Source: Bradyrhizobium sp. ORS 375 (GTDB taxonomy: Bacteria; Pseudomonadota; Alphaproteobacteria; Rhizobiales; Xanthobacteraceae). Taken from it: a stretch of 32,210 nt of DNA. The stretch spans positions 1 to 32,210 of the forward strand of contig NZ_CAFI01000482.1 in the NCBI RefSeq assembly GCF_000239775.1. Direction: 5' to 3'. Position numbers and translations under genes: made by a program. Position 1 is the stretch's first letter. The number at the start of each line of letters is the position of its first letter. A model generated the notes under the pieces. The model saw nothing but the letters and a program-made list of their open reading frames with translations, made no database searches and was not told the DNA's origin. Below, piece by piece: positions 1-7,800 of the stretch.

Positions 1-368
1 AGAGCGCGGATTTCGTCATCTCGACCTTCGGCCTGAAGACGTTCAATCCCGAGCAGCACGCGCGCCTCGCCGCCCTGATCGCCCGGGTGCTGAAGCCCGG
101 CGGCGTGTTCTCCATGATCGAGGCCTCCGACCCCAAGGACTGGTGGCTGCGGCCGCTCTACCTGCTCCACCTCAAGACCGTCCTGCCACTGATCGAGCGC
201 ATCTTTCTGCGCGGCGCCCAGGATTTTGCGATGATCGGCACCTACAGCACCAATTTCGGCGATGCGTCAGGCTTGGCGCGTATGCTGCGTGCGCAAGGCC
301 TGGAGGTGACGTTCTCGAAGTACGTCTTCGGTTGCGCCACCGGCGTCGCCGGGAGGAAGCCCGGTTAG
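1..368 (+). CDS. Class I SAM-dependent methyltransferase, C-terminal part (5' truncated)
   Basis: The open frame enters from the left edge (first full codon at base 3) and stops with TAG at 366-368, so only about the last 120 residues are visible. The visible part reads like a UbiE/Methyltransf_11-type fold after the SAM-binding glycine loop: an S-A-D-F-V-I-S-T-F-G strand (motif II-like), then R-V-L-K-P-G-G-V-F-S-M-I-E, the typical post-motif III 'LKPGG' turn, and a C-terminal strand ending in a short basic tail. The SAM-binding motif I lies outside the window, so activity cannot be judged and the substrate is unknown. It runs opposite to the NRPS operon and is separated from it by two genes and a repeat region, so I do not count it as part of the pathway. 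Confidence 0.75.
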   Translation, partial: SADFVISTFGLKTFNPEQHARLAALIARVLKPGGVFSMIEASDPKDWWLRPLYLLHLKTVLPLIERIFLRGAQDFAMIGTYSTNFGDASGLARMLRAQGLEVTFSKYVFGCATGVAGRKPG

Positions 369-477
369 CCGGCGGGTGTCGTCACAAGGATCAGATTTTG
401 CGGTTGTGCCTCGAAACCGGCTTGAACGTTTTGCTAAGATCCTTGCTGATCAGGCATCATGTGGTAGTGGGCGCGCG

Positions 478-1419
478 ATGCAACGGCGGGATGTGCTGAG
501 AGGGCTCTTCGCCGGATCGCTGGGCGCGATCATGCCGTGGAGGGCGCAGGCAGTGACACCGGACGATATCGCGCAGGAGTACCAACGCCAGGCCATGGCG
601 CAGTTTCCCCTCAAGCTGATCGAGACCACGGGCGCCAACGCCCTGGCAAAATGGCAGGAGCTTAAGGCGGCGGGGCAGGGGACTCCGGTCGTGCTGGGCG
701 GTGAGGACGAGGACCAGACATTGGGCAATGTGCTGGCGCCGTTCGGTCCGAGCGGACCGTACGTGCCGCCGCTTCGGCCGGTCGAGGACATTCTCCGCGA
801 TGCCGCGTCCATCAAGTTTCCCGACGACTTCATTCAGCGCAGCAAGGACAGCAACGAAGCCGCGATCAGGCAGTTCAAGGAGATGCTGGCCGCGAGGCCG
901 GACATGCCGTTGCCGACCATCAATGAGAGCAAGGACGGACAGCTGCGCACACTGAGCCGCGACGAGACCATCGCGGCGATGCTCGGATCCGGCCGCGAGC
1001 CTCCGCTCGGCGAATGGCCCGACACCTCGGAAGCGGTGGAAGGCCTGTCGGTGGTCATGGATTATCGCACCGGACAGCCGCTTCAGAAGGTCATCATCGG
1101 TCTGGCGCCGACCGATGACTGGACGACCATCCCCGCCATTCTCCGCTGGGGCCATTGGAACGGCTGCCCCAAGCCAGAGGAGCACGTCGCCGCCTTTCGG
1201 AGCTGGCGCGACCGCTACGGCGCCGAGCTTGTCGGCATGACCTCCGACGTGATCAATCTGCGGGTGACGAGGCGGCCGAAGACCCGAGACGAGGCTCTCG
1301 CGCTGGCGCGAGAGCACTACGTCTATTGTCCTGACAATATCGACCAGGGCGCAGGCACCTTCAGCGCGCTCGCCGCCGCCTTGATGAGCAGCGACTGGTG
1401 GTACTTCTGGTGGGATTGA
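478..1419 (+). CDS. DUF4253 domain protein with Tat-like signal peptide
   Basis: About 313 residues when started at ATG 478. That start gives a clean export signal: M-Q-R-R-D-V-L-R-G-L-F followed by a hydrophobic stretch and an A-Q-A cleavage-like site near residue 25, which resembles a twin-arginine leader. The frame is open further upstream to a GTG at 376, but that would add 34 residues of non-signal sequence. The C-terminal third (from W-G-H-W-N-G-C-P, through A-L-A-L-A-R-E-H-Y, to the final W-W-Y-F-W-W-D) matches what I know of DUF4253, a family of unknown function. The W-N-x-C-P and Y-C-P-D-x-x-D-Q-G segments are the family's typical signatures. The middle region has no domain I recognise. 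No obvious Shine-Dalgarno site precedes 478. It stands alone between the truncated methyltransferase and the repeat region, with no visible link to the NRPS operon. Confidence 0.8.
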   Translation: MQRRDVLRGLFAGSLGAIMPWRAQAVTPDDIAQEYQRQAMAQFPLKLIETTGANALAKWQELKAAGQGTPVVLGGEDEDQTLGNVLAPFGPSGPYVPPLRPVEDILRDAASIKFPDDFIQRSKDSNEAAIRQFKEMLAARPDMPLPTINESKDGQLRTLSRDETIAAMLGSGREPPLGEWPDTSEAVEGLSVVMDYRTGQPLQKVIIGLAPTDDWTTIPAILRWGHWNGCPKPEEHVAAFRSWRDRYGAELVGMTSDVINLRVTRRPKTRDEALALAREHYVYCPDNIDQGAGTFSALAAALMSSDWWYFWWD

Positions 1420-1851
1420 CATGGGCTGGTCGCGCTTCGCCCCGTCACCGGCAGCGGGGGTGATCGTTGTTGTTAGTCCGATGAGGGAGCTCCGATCTGC
1501 CCGACGGGCAATCGCCGCATTGCCGCCATGCGCCAACTGCCCGTCGTGCCAGTTTGTCGCGGACTGCTGACTTGCCTCGACGGGCAAATCACATCCACAT
1601 TTCCGCGCATCCGGGCCCGCCAAGAGGGACGTTTCGCGATCGTCACGAACGTCGGGTCCGCGATGCGGTGGGCGCGTTGCTCTGCAGCCTGGCTTCACGG
1701 CCGGGCCGACGAACGGAGCGATGCGACGGTGAAGTGGTGTGGTCCTGGCGCCCCGAAGCTGGCGCCAAGCCGGTGGTGATGATGAACCGCCGGCGACGGG
1801 GGCAAGACAGCCGGTCCCCGGGGAGAGCGCCTATAAGCCGCTCAAACCATC

Positions 1852-1958
1852 GCGCAGGGAAGGCCGGGATGTTCCGAGCCGAACCTGTGGTTCCTGCCCC
1901 GTGCATTTTTCTCTGCACGGGGGCCATGGGGGCGGCAGGCTCCCGGCCTTCCCTGCGC
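1852..1958. repeat. Long inverted repeat with a nested hairpin
   Basis: An 18-base arm at 1852-1869 (GCGCAGGGAAGGCCGGGA) is exactly complementary to 1941-1958. Inside the loop, 1897-1905 (CCCCGTGCA) pairs perfectly with 1914-1922 (TGCACGGGG) around an 8-base T-rich loop. A transcript through this region would form a stem with a second hairpin at its tip. It is not followed by a U-run, so it does not look like a simple intrinsic terminator. A structured RNA or a mobile palindromic repeat fits better. Confidence 0.7.
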
Positions 1959-1978
1959 CTCTTCTTGACAGGAAGAGG
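1958..1978. repeat. Short hairpin after the long inverted repeat
   Basis: CCTCTTC at 1958-1964 is complementary to GAAGAGG at 1972-1978, with a 7-base loop (TTGACAG). It sits directly against the right arm of the larger stem and appears to be part of the same repeat unit. Confidence 0.5.
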
Positions 1979-2092
1979 ACGAACCAGATGCAAAGCCCGG
2001 GCGTCCTCGCCGCGGGATCGCGATGTCATGTCTCTCGATGCGGGAATGCCGACCAGGCAGTGGCGCGCTCGCGCGCGACGCCGCAACGCTAT

Positions 2093-2121
2093 TTGACAGT
2101 TGTGAAGTGAGCGATGGTAAT
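2093..2121 (+). promoter_or_regulatory. Possible sigma-70-type promoter for the formyltransferase
   Basis: TTGACA at 2093-2098 is a perfect -35 consensus. After a 17-base spacer comes GGTAAT at 2116-2121, which matches four of six -10 positions. The gene starts at 2194. The TTGACA is also the end of the repeat region, so the match may be incidental. Confidence 0.3.
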
Positions 2122-2193
2122 GATGCCGCGCCGACTCGTGCCTTGCCCGCAGCGCGGCGGCTGCGGGTGAGTGGAGCAGGATAGCAGATCGCC

Positions 2194-3099
2194 ATGGAGC
2201 GCGTACGGATCGCCATTCTCGGCAGCTCGGTGCCGAGCTTCGAGCTCGCCGACGCGCTGATTGCCGCCGGATGCGATGTCTGCGCGATCGTGCCGCCGCG
2301 CGGGACGCTCGGCGGTGGGGTGCAGCGCCGTGCCGCCGCGCGCGGACTGTTGGTCGTGGATGTTGGTCCGTCGATCAACGACCCCGCGACGATCGCCAAG
2401 CTGCGAGCGCTCGACGCCGAGTTGTTCGTGAACTGGGGCCATCCCGAGCGTTTTGCGGCGGACGTGCTGGCGCTGCCGCGGCTCGGCGTGCTCAACCTGC
2501 ATCCCGGCGAGATCCCCGGCGCGCGCGGCCTCGAGCCGGTGTTCGCGGCCATCCTCGAAGGCTGGCCGGCGGTCATCCAGACGGCGCATCTGATGAGCGC
2601 CGCCTTCGACGACGGGCCGATCATCCGCACCCGCCGCATCGCGATCGACGACGCGCCGTATCGCGACGTGGTCGAGGAGCGGCTGCGCGACGGCGCAGTC
2701 GGCTTCTATCAGAGCGCGGTGCTGGACGTGCTTGCCGGCGAGCGCGGCACGCCGGGAGCGGGGCCGCGGCGCTACTTCGGCAAGCTCAAGCCGGATGACG
2801 ACGTGCTGCGCTGGCACGAGCCGCGCGAGGCCGTGCTGCGGCGGTTGCGCGCGCTGAGCCCATTCAACCCTGGGCGCAGCTTCGTCGCCGGCCACAGCGG
2901 GCCGCTGCTGATCTGGCGGGCCGAGGCGAGCGATGCCGCCGCGAAAGCGCCGGCGGGACGAGTGATCGCGGCGGGCGACGATGAGTTGCTGGTGGCTGCT
3001 GCGGATGGGCTCGTCCGCATCACGGCGTATCAGCTGCCGCCGGCCCTGCCGTCTGAGAAGCTCATCGGCGCGGAGCTGACAAGTGATCAGCCGCGGTGA
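2194..3099 (+). CDS. Formyltransferase family protein (Fmt/GART fold)
   Basis: A 301-residue protein with the 10-formyltetrahydrofolate-dependent formyltransferase fold. After an N-terminal Rossmann strand (V-R-I-A-I-L-G-S-S) comes the active-site loop L-N-L-H-P-G-E-I-P-G-A-R-G at about 100-112, giving the catalytic Asn101 and His103, and then F-D-D-G-P-I-I at 138-144 with the catalytic Asp (139). The last third (from about 205) resembles the Fmt C-terminal domain. The loop differs from true methionyl-tRNA formyltransferases (usually H-x-S-L-L-P), so I expect a small-molecule or aminoacyl/peptidyl substrate. The start ATG has only a weak AGGA-like site about 12 bases upstream. The 3' end overlaps the methyltransferase gene on the other strand by 13 bases. 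Lying directly against the NRPS operon, it could N-formylate the starter amino acid, as the formylation domain of linear gramicidin synthetase does; this is inference. A role in sugar or cofactor formylation is also possible. Confidence 0.8.
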   Translation: MERVRIAILGSSVPSFELADALIAAGCDVCAIVPPRGTLGGGVQRRAAARGLLVVDVGPSINDPATIAKLRALDAELFVNWGHPERFAADVLALPRLGVLNLHPGEIPGARGLEPVFAAILEGWPAVIQTAHLMSAAFDDGPIIRTRRIAIDDAPYRDVVEERLRDGAVGFYQSAVLDVLAGERGTPGAGPRRYFGKLKPDDDVLRWHEPREAVLRRLRALSPFNPGRSFVAGHSGPLLIWRAEASDAAAKAPAGRVIAAGDDELLVAAADGLVRITAYQLPPALPSEKLIGAELTSDQPR

Positions 3100-3977
3100 G
3101 GGCCGCGCAGCCGGCTCGCCAGCCTCTCGCGCTTGCGCGCGCGCAGGATGCGGTAGGAGAGGCGGCCTTCAGTCATCGCGACCTGCATCTCCGAGCCGGG
3201 GCGGGCCATGATGAGATCGAGCACGCGGGCATCGGATTGCGCGGTGACATCGTCCGTCTCGACCGGCGCCGGAGCCCCGAAGCCGGCGAGCTGCGCATCG
3301 CCTTCGGCGGCGCGCGCCAGCATCACATTCGGCGTGATGTCGCGGTCGCTGAGCACGTCGAGGCCGCAGGCGCTCATCTCCGCCCGCCGTGCCGTCACGT
3401 CGTCGGGGTCGAACACGTCGGTGTAGAGGAACGTGCCGCCCGGCCGCAGCACCCGCGCCACCTCGGCGTAGAACCGCGCGATGTGCGGATAGCAGTGCGA
3501 ACTCTCGACATTGGTCACGACGTCGAAGCTCTGGTCGGCGAACGGCAGCTGCTCGGCGTCGCCCTCAAGGAAACGGCTGCGCGGCGCATCGACCGCGCGG
3601 CGGCAGAACGCGATGTTCTCCGGCGTGAGGTCGATGCCGGTGACCTCGCGCGGATGGAAGTAGCTCAGCAGCGTGTGCACGGTGCCGCCGCGGCCGCAGC
3701 CGATGTCGAGCACGTCGCGGCCGGCGAGCTCGGTGTCGCCGACCAGCTCGAGGATCAGCCGCACCGAGCTGGCATTGACCGCATCGGCTCGCGGCGGCAC
3801 GCGCGCCTCGTCCTGGCCAGCGGGCAGATAGCCCCAGTTCATGAACAGGCTGACCTCGCCGAACGGCAGGCCGTCGACGCGCCGGTTCCAGTAGCCGTAG
3901 AAGCGCTGGATGCGCGACTTGAAGGCCTCGGGCGCCGTTGCCTTGTCGGGCAGATCGTAGACGTCGTGGTCGGACAT
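3087..3977 (-). CDS. SAM-dependent methyltransferase, probable O-methyltransferase of the NRPS-PKS pathway (copy 2)
   Basis: 296 residues, class I methyltransferase fold. Motif I is V-L-D-I-G-C-G-R-G-G-T at 89-99; it is followed by G-I-D-L (acidic SAM-binding end), E-G-D-A-E-Q-L-P-F and R-V-L-R-P-G-G-T-F. The N-terminal F-M-N-W-G-Y-L-P (45-52) is shared with the neighbouring methyltransferase, and the two align along their whole length, so they are a tandem duplication that has diverged. It is the last gene of the operon, 12 bases after its twin, with a GGGAT-like ribosome site. The family includes O-methyltransferases of natural-product pathways. Because the two PKS modules each carry a ketoreductase and no dehydratase, they should leave two beta-hydroxyls, and one methyltransferase for each is the simplest reading. 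N-methylation of the N-terminal residue is an alternative. Confidence 0.85.
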   Translation of the reverse strand: MSDHDVYDLPDKATAPEAFKSRIQRFYGYWNRRVDGLPFGEVSLFMNWGYLPAGQDEARVPPRADAVNASSVRLILELVGDTELAGRDVLDIGCGRGGTVHTLLSYFHPREVTGIDLTPENIAFCRRAVDAPRSRFLEGDAEQLPFADQSFDVVTNVESSHCYPHIARFYAEVARVLRPGGTFLYTDVFDPDDVTARRAEMSACGLDVLSDRDITPNVMLARAAEGDAQLAGFGAPAPVETDDVTAQSDARVLDLIMARPGSEMQVAMTEGRLSYRILRARKRERLASRLRGPHRG

Positions 3978-3989
3978 GGCGCGATCCCG

Positions 3990-4865
3990 CTACAGCTCGA
4001 TGCAGTCGGCAACCTTGCGCAGGCGCAGGATGCGATATTCGAAACGGCCGTTCTCGATGCTGTCAAAGAACTCGGAGCCTTCCGGCGCGAGGAAATAGCT
4101 CATCAGGGCAGCGCGCGTCGGGTCGGCCGCGCCGTCCGCATCGGCGTTGAAGGCGCGCAGCTGCACCTGCGCTGCCTCGCGCCGTGCGGCCAGCACGTTG
4201 GCGGTGATGTCGCGATCGGCCGTGATGACGAAGCCGTTGGCGGTGAGGAAATCGCGCGCATGCGCGAACTGCCCAGGCTGCAGCAGGTCAGTATAGGCGA
4301 AATGTCCGCCGAGCCGCAGCACGCGGTTGACCTCGCGGTAGAAGCGGTCGATGTCCGGATAGGCGTTGGAGGACTCGATGTTGGTGACGAGGTCGAAGCT
4401 GCCGTCACCGAAAGCGAGGTCCTCCGCGTCGCCCTGGAAGAAGCGCAGCCGCGGATCGGCGTGGGCTTGGCGGCAATGCGCGATGCTCGTCGGGTTGAGA
4501 TCGACGCCGGTGAGGCTCGCAGGCGCAAACCGCGCGGCAAGCGTCGCCAGCGTGCCGCCACGGCCGCAGCCGACGTCGAGCACGTCCAGGCCGTCGACAC
4601 CGATGGGCCCGAGCAGCTCGAGAACGAGACGCACCGCATGCCGGTCAAGCATCGCCGCCGGCAGGCTGCCGCTCCAATCGTCGGGACGTCCGTCGACCGG
4701 CAGGTAGCCCCAGTTGAAGAACTGCACATAGCCGTCGAGGCTGCTGTCGGAAAGATAGGCGTTGAGGCCGTTGTAGAAGTCGATCACGCGCGACTTCAGC
4801 TGCGCCGGTGCGACGCCGAGGCGGTCGCCGAGATTGGCAGGTGCCATGGGATCGTGGCTGGTCAT
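3990..4865 (-). CDS. SAM-dependent methyltransferase, probable O-methyltransferase of the NRPS-PKS pathway (copy 1)
   Basis: 291 residues. Motif I is V-L-D-V-G-C-G-R-G-G-T at 95-105, then G-V-D-L, Q-G-D-A-E-D-L-A-F and R-V-L-R-L-G-G-H-F. It shares with the downstream gene the F-N-W-G-Y-L-P segment (50-56), the N-x-E-S-S-x-x-Y-P segment, the D-R-D-I-T-x-N-V segment and the C-terminal Y-R-I-L-R-x-R-K. Its ATG overlaps the stop of the large NRPS (ATGA at 4862-4865), so it is translationally coupled to it. The stop is TAG. Which hydroxyl (or amine) each twin methylates cannot be read from sequence. All main SAM-binding motifs are intact, so both copies should be active. Confidence 0.85.
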   Translation of the reverse strand: MTSHDPMAPANLGDRLGVAPAQLKSRVIDFYNGLNAYLSDSSLDGYVQFFNWGYLPVDGRPDDWSGSLPAAMLDRHAVRLVLELLGPIGVDGLDVLDVGCGRGGTLATLAARFAPASLTGVDLNPTSIAHCRQAHADPRLRFFQGDAEDLAFGDGSFDLVTNIESSNAYPDIDRFYREVNRVLRLGGHFAYTDLLQPGQFAHARDFLTANGFVITADRDITANVLAARREAAQVQLRAFNADADGAADPTRAALMSYFLAPEGSEFFDSIENGRFEYRILRLRKVADCIEL

Positions 4866-7800
4866 CGGTGGCTCCGCCTGCGGTCGACGAGCGCGTGGCG
4901 GCGGCGCTCAGCGCGATCATCGACGTCCGGCGTCTCGGGCATCGCTACCTCGTGCTCGGTCGCGAGCCTGGCCTGGTCGGCAATAGTGGTGGCGCGGAAC
5001 AGGTCGATCAGCGCCAGCTCGCGGCCGAAATGACTGTTGATGCGATGGAGCAGCCGCACCAGCAGCAGCGAATGGCCGCCGGCGTCGAAGAAGTTGGTGG
5101 CGCGGTCGATGCGCTCCCGCTGCAGCAGCTCCTGCCAGATCGCGTGGATGGCGCGCTCGGCATCGCCGGTCGGGGCCGCCGCTTCGTCCTGCATCGGTGC
5201 GGCTGCGATCGGCAGCAGTGCGCGGCGATCGATCTTGCCGGTGCGGGCGAGCGGCATCCGCTCGATCACCGCGATCTGGCCGGGGATCATGTACTCCGGC
5301 AGCAGCTGGCCAAGGTGCAGCTTCAGCTTGGGCCCGATGCTGCGGCCAAGCGCCGTCTGCAGCGGATCGTTCGACAGCTCGGCCCACGGCTTCGCCGCGC
5401 GCGACGCTTCCAGAGGAGAGACGGGGCGTGAGCCGCCGTGCGGATACAGCAGCAGGTCGAGCACGCCGTTGCCGGCGTGCTCCGAAAGCGCGAATTCGAC
5501 GGCGAAGCCGGCCGCGGCTGCGGCAGCTGCGAACTGCTCGGGATGGGGGGCGCTGGCCGGCGATGATGCATCGGGATCAATGGAGGCGAGCAGCTTGAGA
5601 TCGTCGGTCAGGCGGCCGTCCGGCACACCGGTGATGCAGAGCGATCCATGTTTCTGCGCGACAGCGATCGTCTCGGCCACCGGATCGACGGCATCGAGGG
5701 CGGCCCAGGCCATGCTGACCGCGGGAGCCGGCGAGTGAGCGGCGTCCGTGTCGAGCACCACCTCATAGCGGTACTTGGTGAGCTCGTTGATGGCCACCCC
5801 GCGCTTGGCCGTGAGCCGGACTGTCGCGCCATGCTCGGCGGCGATGCGGGTGAAGAAGGCGGGGTCGAGCACCAGCTCCTTATCGAAGCGCATGCGGTTG
5901 GCGGCGCGGGCGAGAATGGCGGGGCCGCCGAGCGCATGCTGCCGGGCCTCGACGGAAACCGCGAACAGCCGCTGGAGCGGCAGCGACCTGACGTCGCCGA
6001 GATAGATCCGACCCGACGGCGCGAGGCAGGCGAACGCGCCGTCGAGCACGCGGCGCAGATAGTCCCGGCTCGGGAAGTACTGCACGATGGAGTTGAGGAT
6101 GATGAGATCGAAATGCTGCAGCGGCAGGCCGACGAAATCATTGGCCTCGCGCTGCTCGATCGTCACATGGCTCCAGCCTCGGCGCCGCGCGAGCTCGCGT
6201 GTGCCGTCCACGGCCGGCGGGGAGAAGTCGGTGCCGTGATAGGACTCGACGACATCGGCGAGACCGCGCAGCAGCAGCCCGGTGCCGCAGCCGATCTCAA
6301 GCACGCGGCGCGGCTTCAGCCCCAGCAGCGCATCGGTCGTCCTGGCCTGCCACTCGCGCATCTCGGCGACCGCGATCGGGTGGCCGGTGTAGCTGTCGTG
6401 CCAGCCGGCCAGATCTGCATCGACCGCCTCGGCGGCAGGTGCGTAGGTGACCTCGTAGAGCTCGCGCCAGTCGGAGACGAACGCCTGGCCATGCTGCTGG
6501 TGCTGCGCGGTGGCAACCTCCGGCTTGAGCGTGACGAAAGCTTCGAGGACCTTGTCGTCATCCGTCGTGCGCACCACGACGGCCGCCTCGGCGACCGCAG
6601 GATGGTGCGTCAGTGCGAGCTCGATCTCCTCGATCTCGATGCGGTGGCCGCGGATCTTGACCTGATTGTCGCGCCGCCCGACGAACTCGATGTTGTCATC
6701 GGGATCGAGCCGGACGAGATCGCCGCTGCGGTAGAGTCTCGTCCCGTCCGGCGCGGTGATGAAGCGGGCCTCGGTCGCCGCAATGTCGCCGAGATAGCCG
6801 GTGGCCAAGCCGTTGCCGCCGATGCAGAGCTCGCCGGGCAGGCCGGCGGGGGCCGGCCTGAGATCAGCATCGAGGATGCGGCAGAGGACGCCCGGCAGCG
6901 GCCGTCCGATCGGCACCGTGGCGGCGCGCTCCGCAAGCTCGGCGATCGAATGGAACGTCGCGAAGGTGGTCGTCTCCGTCGGTCCATAGACGTGCAGCAG
7001 CCGGGCCGGCGGACCAGCCGCGAGCACGCTGCGGACGTGATCGGCGTTGACGGCCTCGCCGCCGAACAGAACGAGCCGCAGCGGCGCGAAGGCTGCGGGC
7101 TGCAACTGGCCGACCTGGTTGAACAGCGCCGTCGTGACGAACATCACCGAGACGCCCCGGTTGCGCAGATCGCGCGCCAGCGCTTCGGGATCGAGCAAGG
7201 TCTGCTTGTTGACCAGCACGATGCAGCCGCCATTGAGCAGCGCGCCCCAGATCTCGAAGGTGGCGGCATCGAACGACAGCGGCGCCGCCTGCGCGATGCG
7301 ATCCTCAGGCGTCAGCGCTGCGTAGTCGGTGTCAAGCACAAGATTGGCGACCGCGCCCTGCGGCACCAGAATCGCCTTGGGTGTGCCGGTCGAGCCCGAG
7401 GTGAAGTTGACATAAGCGGGGCTGTCGTCACGCATCGCCTCGGGCGCCGGCAGCGTGCCATGCCGATGCCGGTCAGGGTCGTCCGCAACGACAATGGCGA
7501 GCGGATGATCGATACGCACACCGCGGAGATCGTTCGTCGTGACGGCATGGCGCACGCCGGCCTGCTTCAGCATCAATGCCAGCCGCGCCGCGGGCAGCGA
7601 CGGATCGAGCGGCAGATAGGCGCCGCCAGCGCGGATCACCGCGAGCAGCATGACGATCGCATCGACCGAGCGTGCGCAGATGACGCCGACAACGTCGCCC
7701 GGCCCGACGCCGGCGGCGACGAGCCGTTCGCCCAGCGCGCGGCTTGCCGCATCGAGCGCGGCATAGCCGAGCGTTCGGCCATCGTCGCCTTCGATCGCGA

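Larger units (their letters stand above)
1498..2106. repeat. Structured intergenic repeat region, Bradyrhizobium-like
   Basis: The 774 bases between the DUF4253 gene and the formyltransferase contain no convincing gene; short frames on both strands lack homology and ribosome sites. Instead the region is full of symmetry: TGCCCG-a-CGGGCA at 1498-1510, TGCCCGTCG at 1538-1546 against CGACGGGCA at 1578-1586, two TGGCGCC copies at 1746-1752 and 1760-1766, a large stem at 1852-1958 and a small one at 1958-1978, ending in TTGACAGTTGTGAA near 2093. This series, especially the 'cgacgggcaaatcac' motif, the 'gcgcagggaaggc' stem and the 'ttgaca..gtgaa' end, resembles a dispersed repeat I recall from Bradyrhizobium intergenic regions. 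That match is from memory and not verified. Confidence 0.6.

Noticed and set aside
1-368. The truncated methyltransferase as a tailoring enzyme of the pathway
   Set aside because: It is on the other strand, separated from the operon by an unrelated gene and a repeat region; nothing links it to the NRPS.
457-1698. Minus-strand open frame opposite the DUF4253 gene
   Set aside because: The plus-strand frame has recognisable domain and signal sequence; the minus frame has neither and runs into the repeat region.
1897-1922. Intrinsic terminator
   Set aside because: The hairpin is perfect but is not followed by a T-run on either strand, and it lies nested in a larger symmetric repeat.
1554-2110. 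Short open frames within the repeat region
   Set aside because: They cover inverted repeats, have Arg-rich low-information translations on both strands, and no ribosome sites.
2089-2895. Minus-strand frames opposite the formyltransferase
   Set aside because: The plus-strand protein carries the N-H-D active site of a known family; the minus frames are antisense shadows.
3096-5033. Long plus-strand open frame (645 codons) opposite the methyltransferases
   Set aside because: It is the antisense shadow of two clear methyltransferase genes in high-GC DNA; its translation is rich in Arg, Ala, Glu and Asp without any domain motif.
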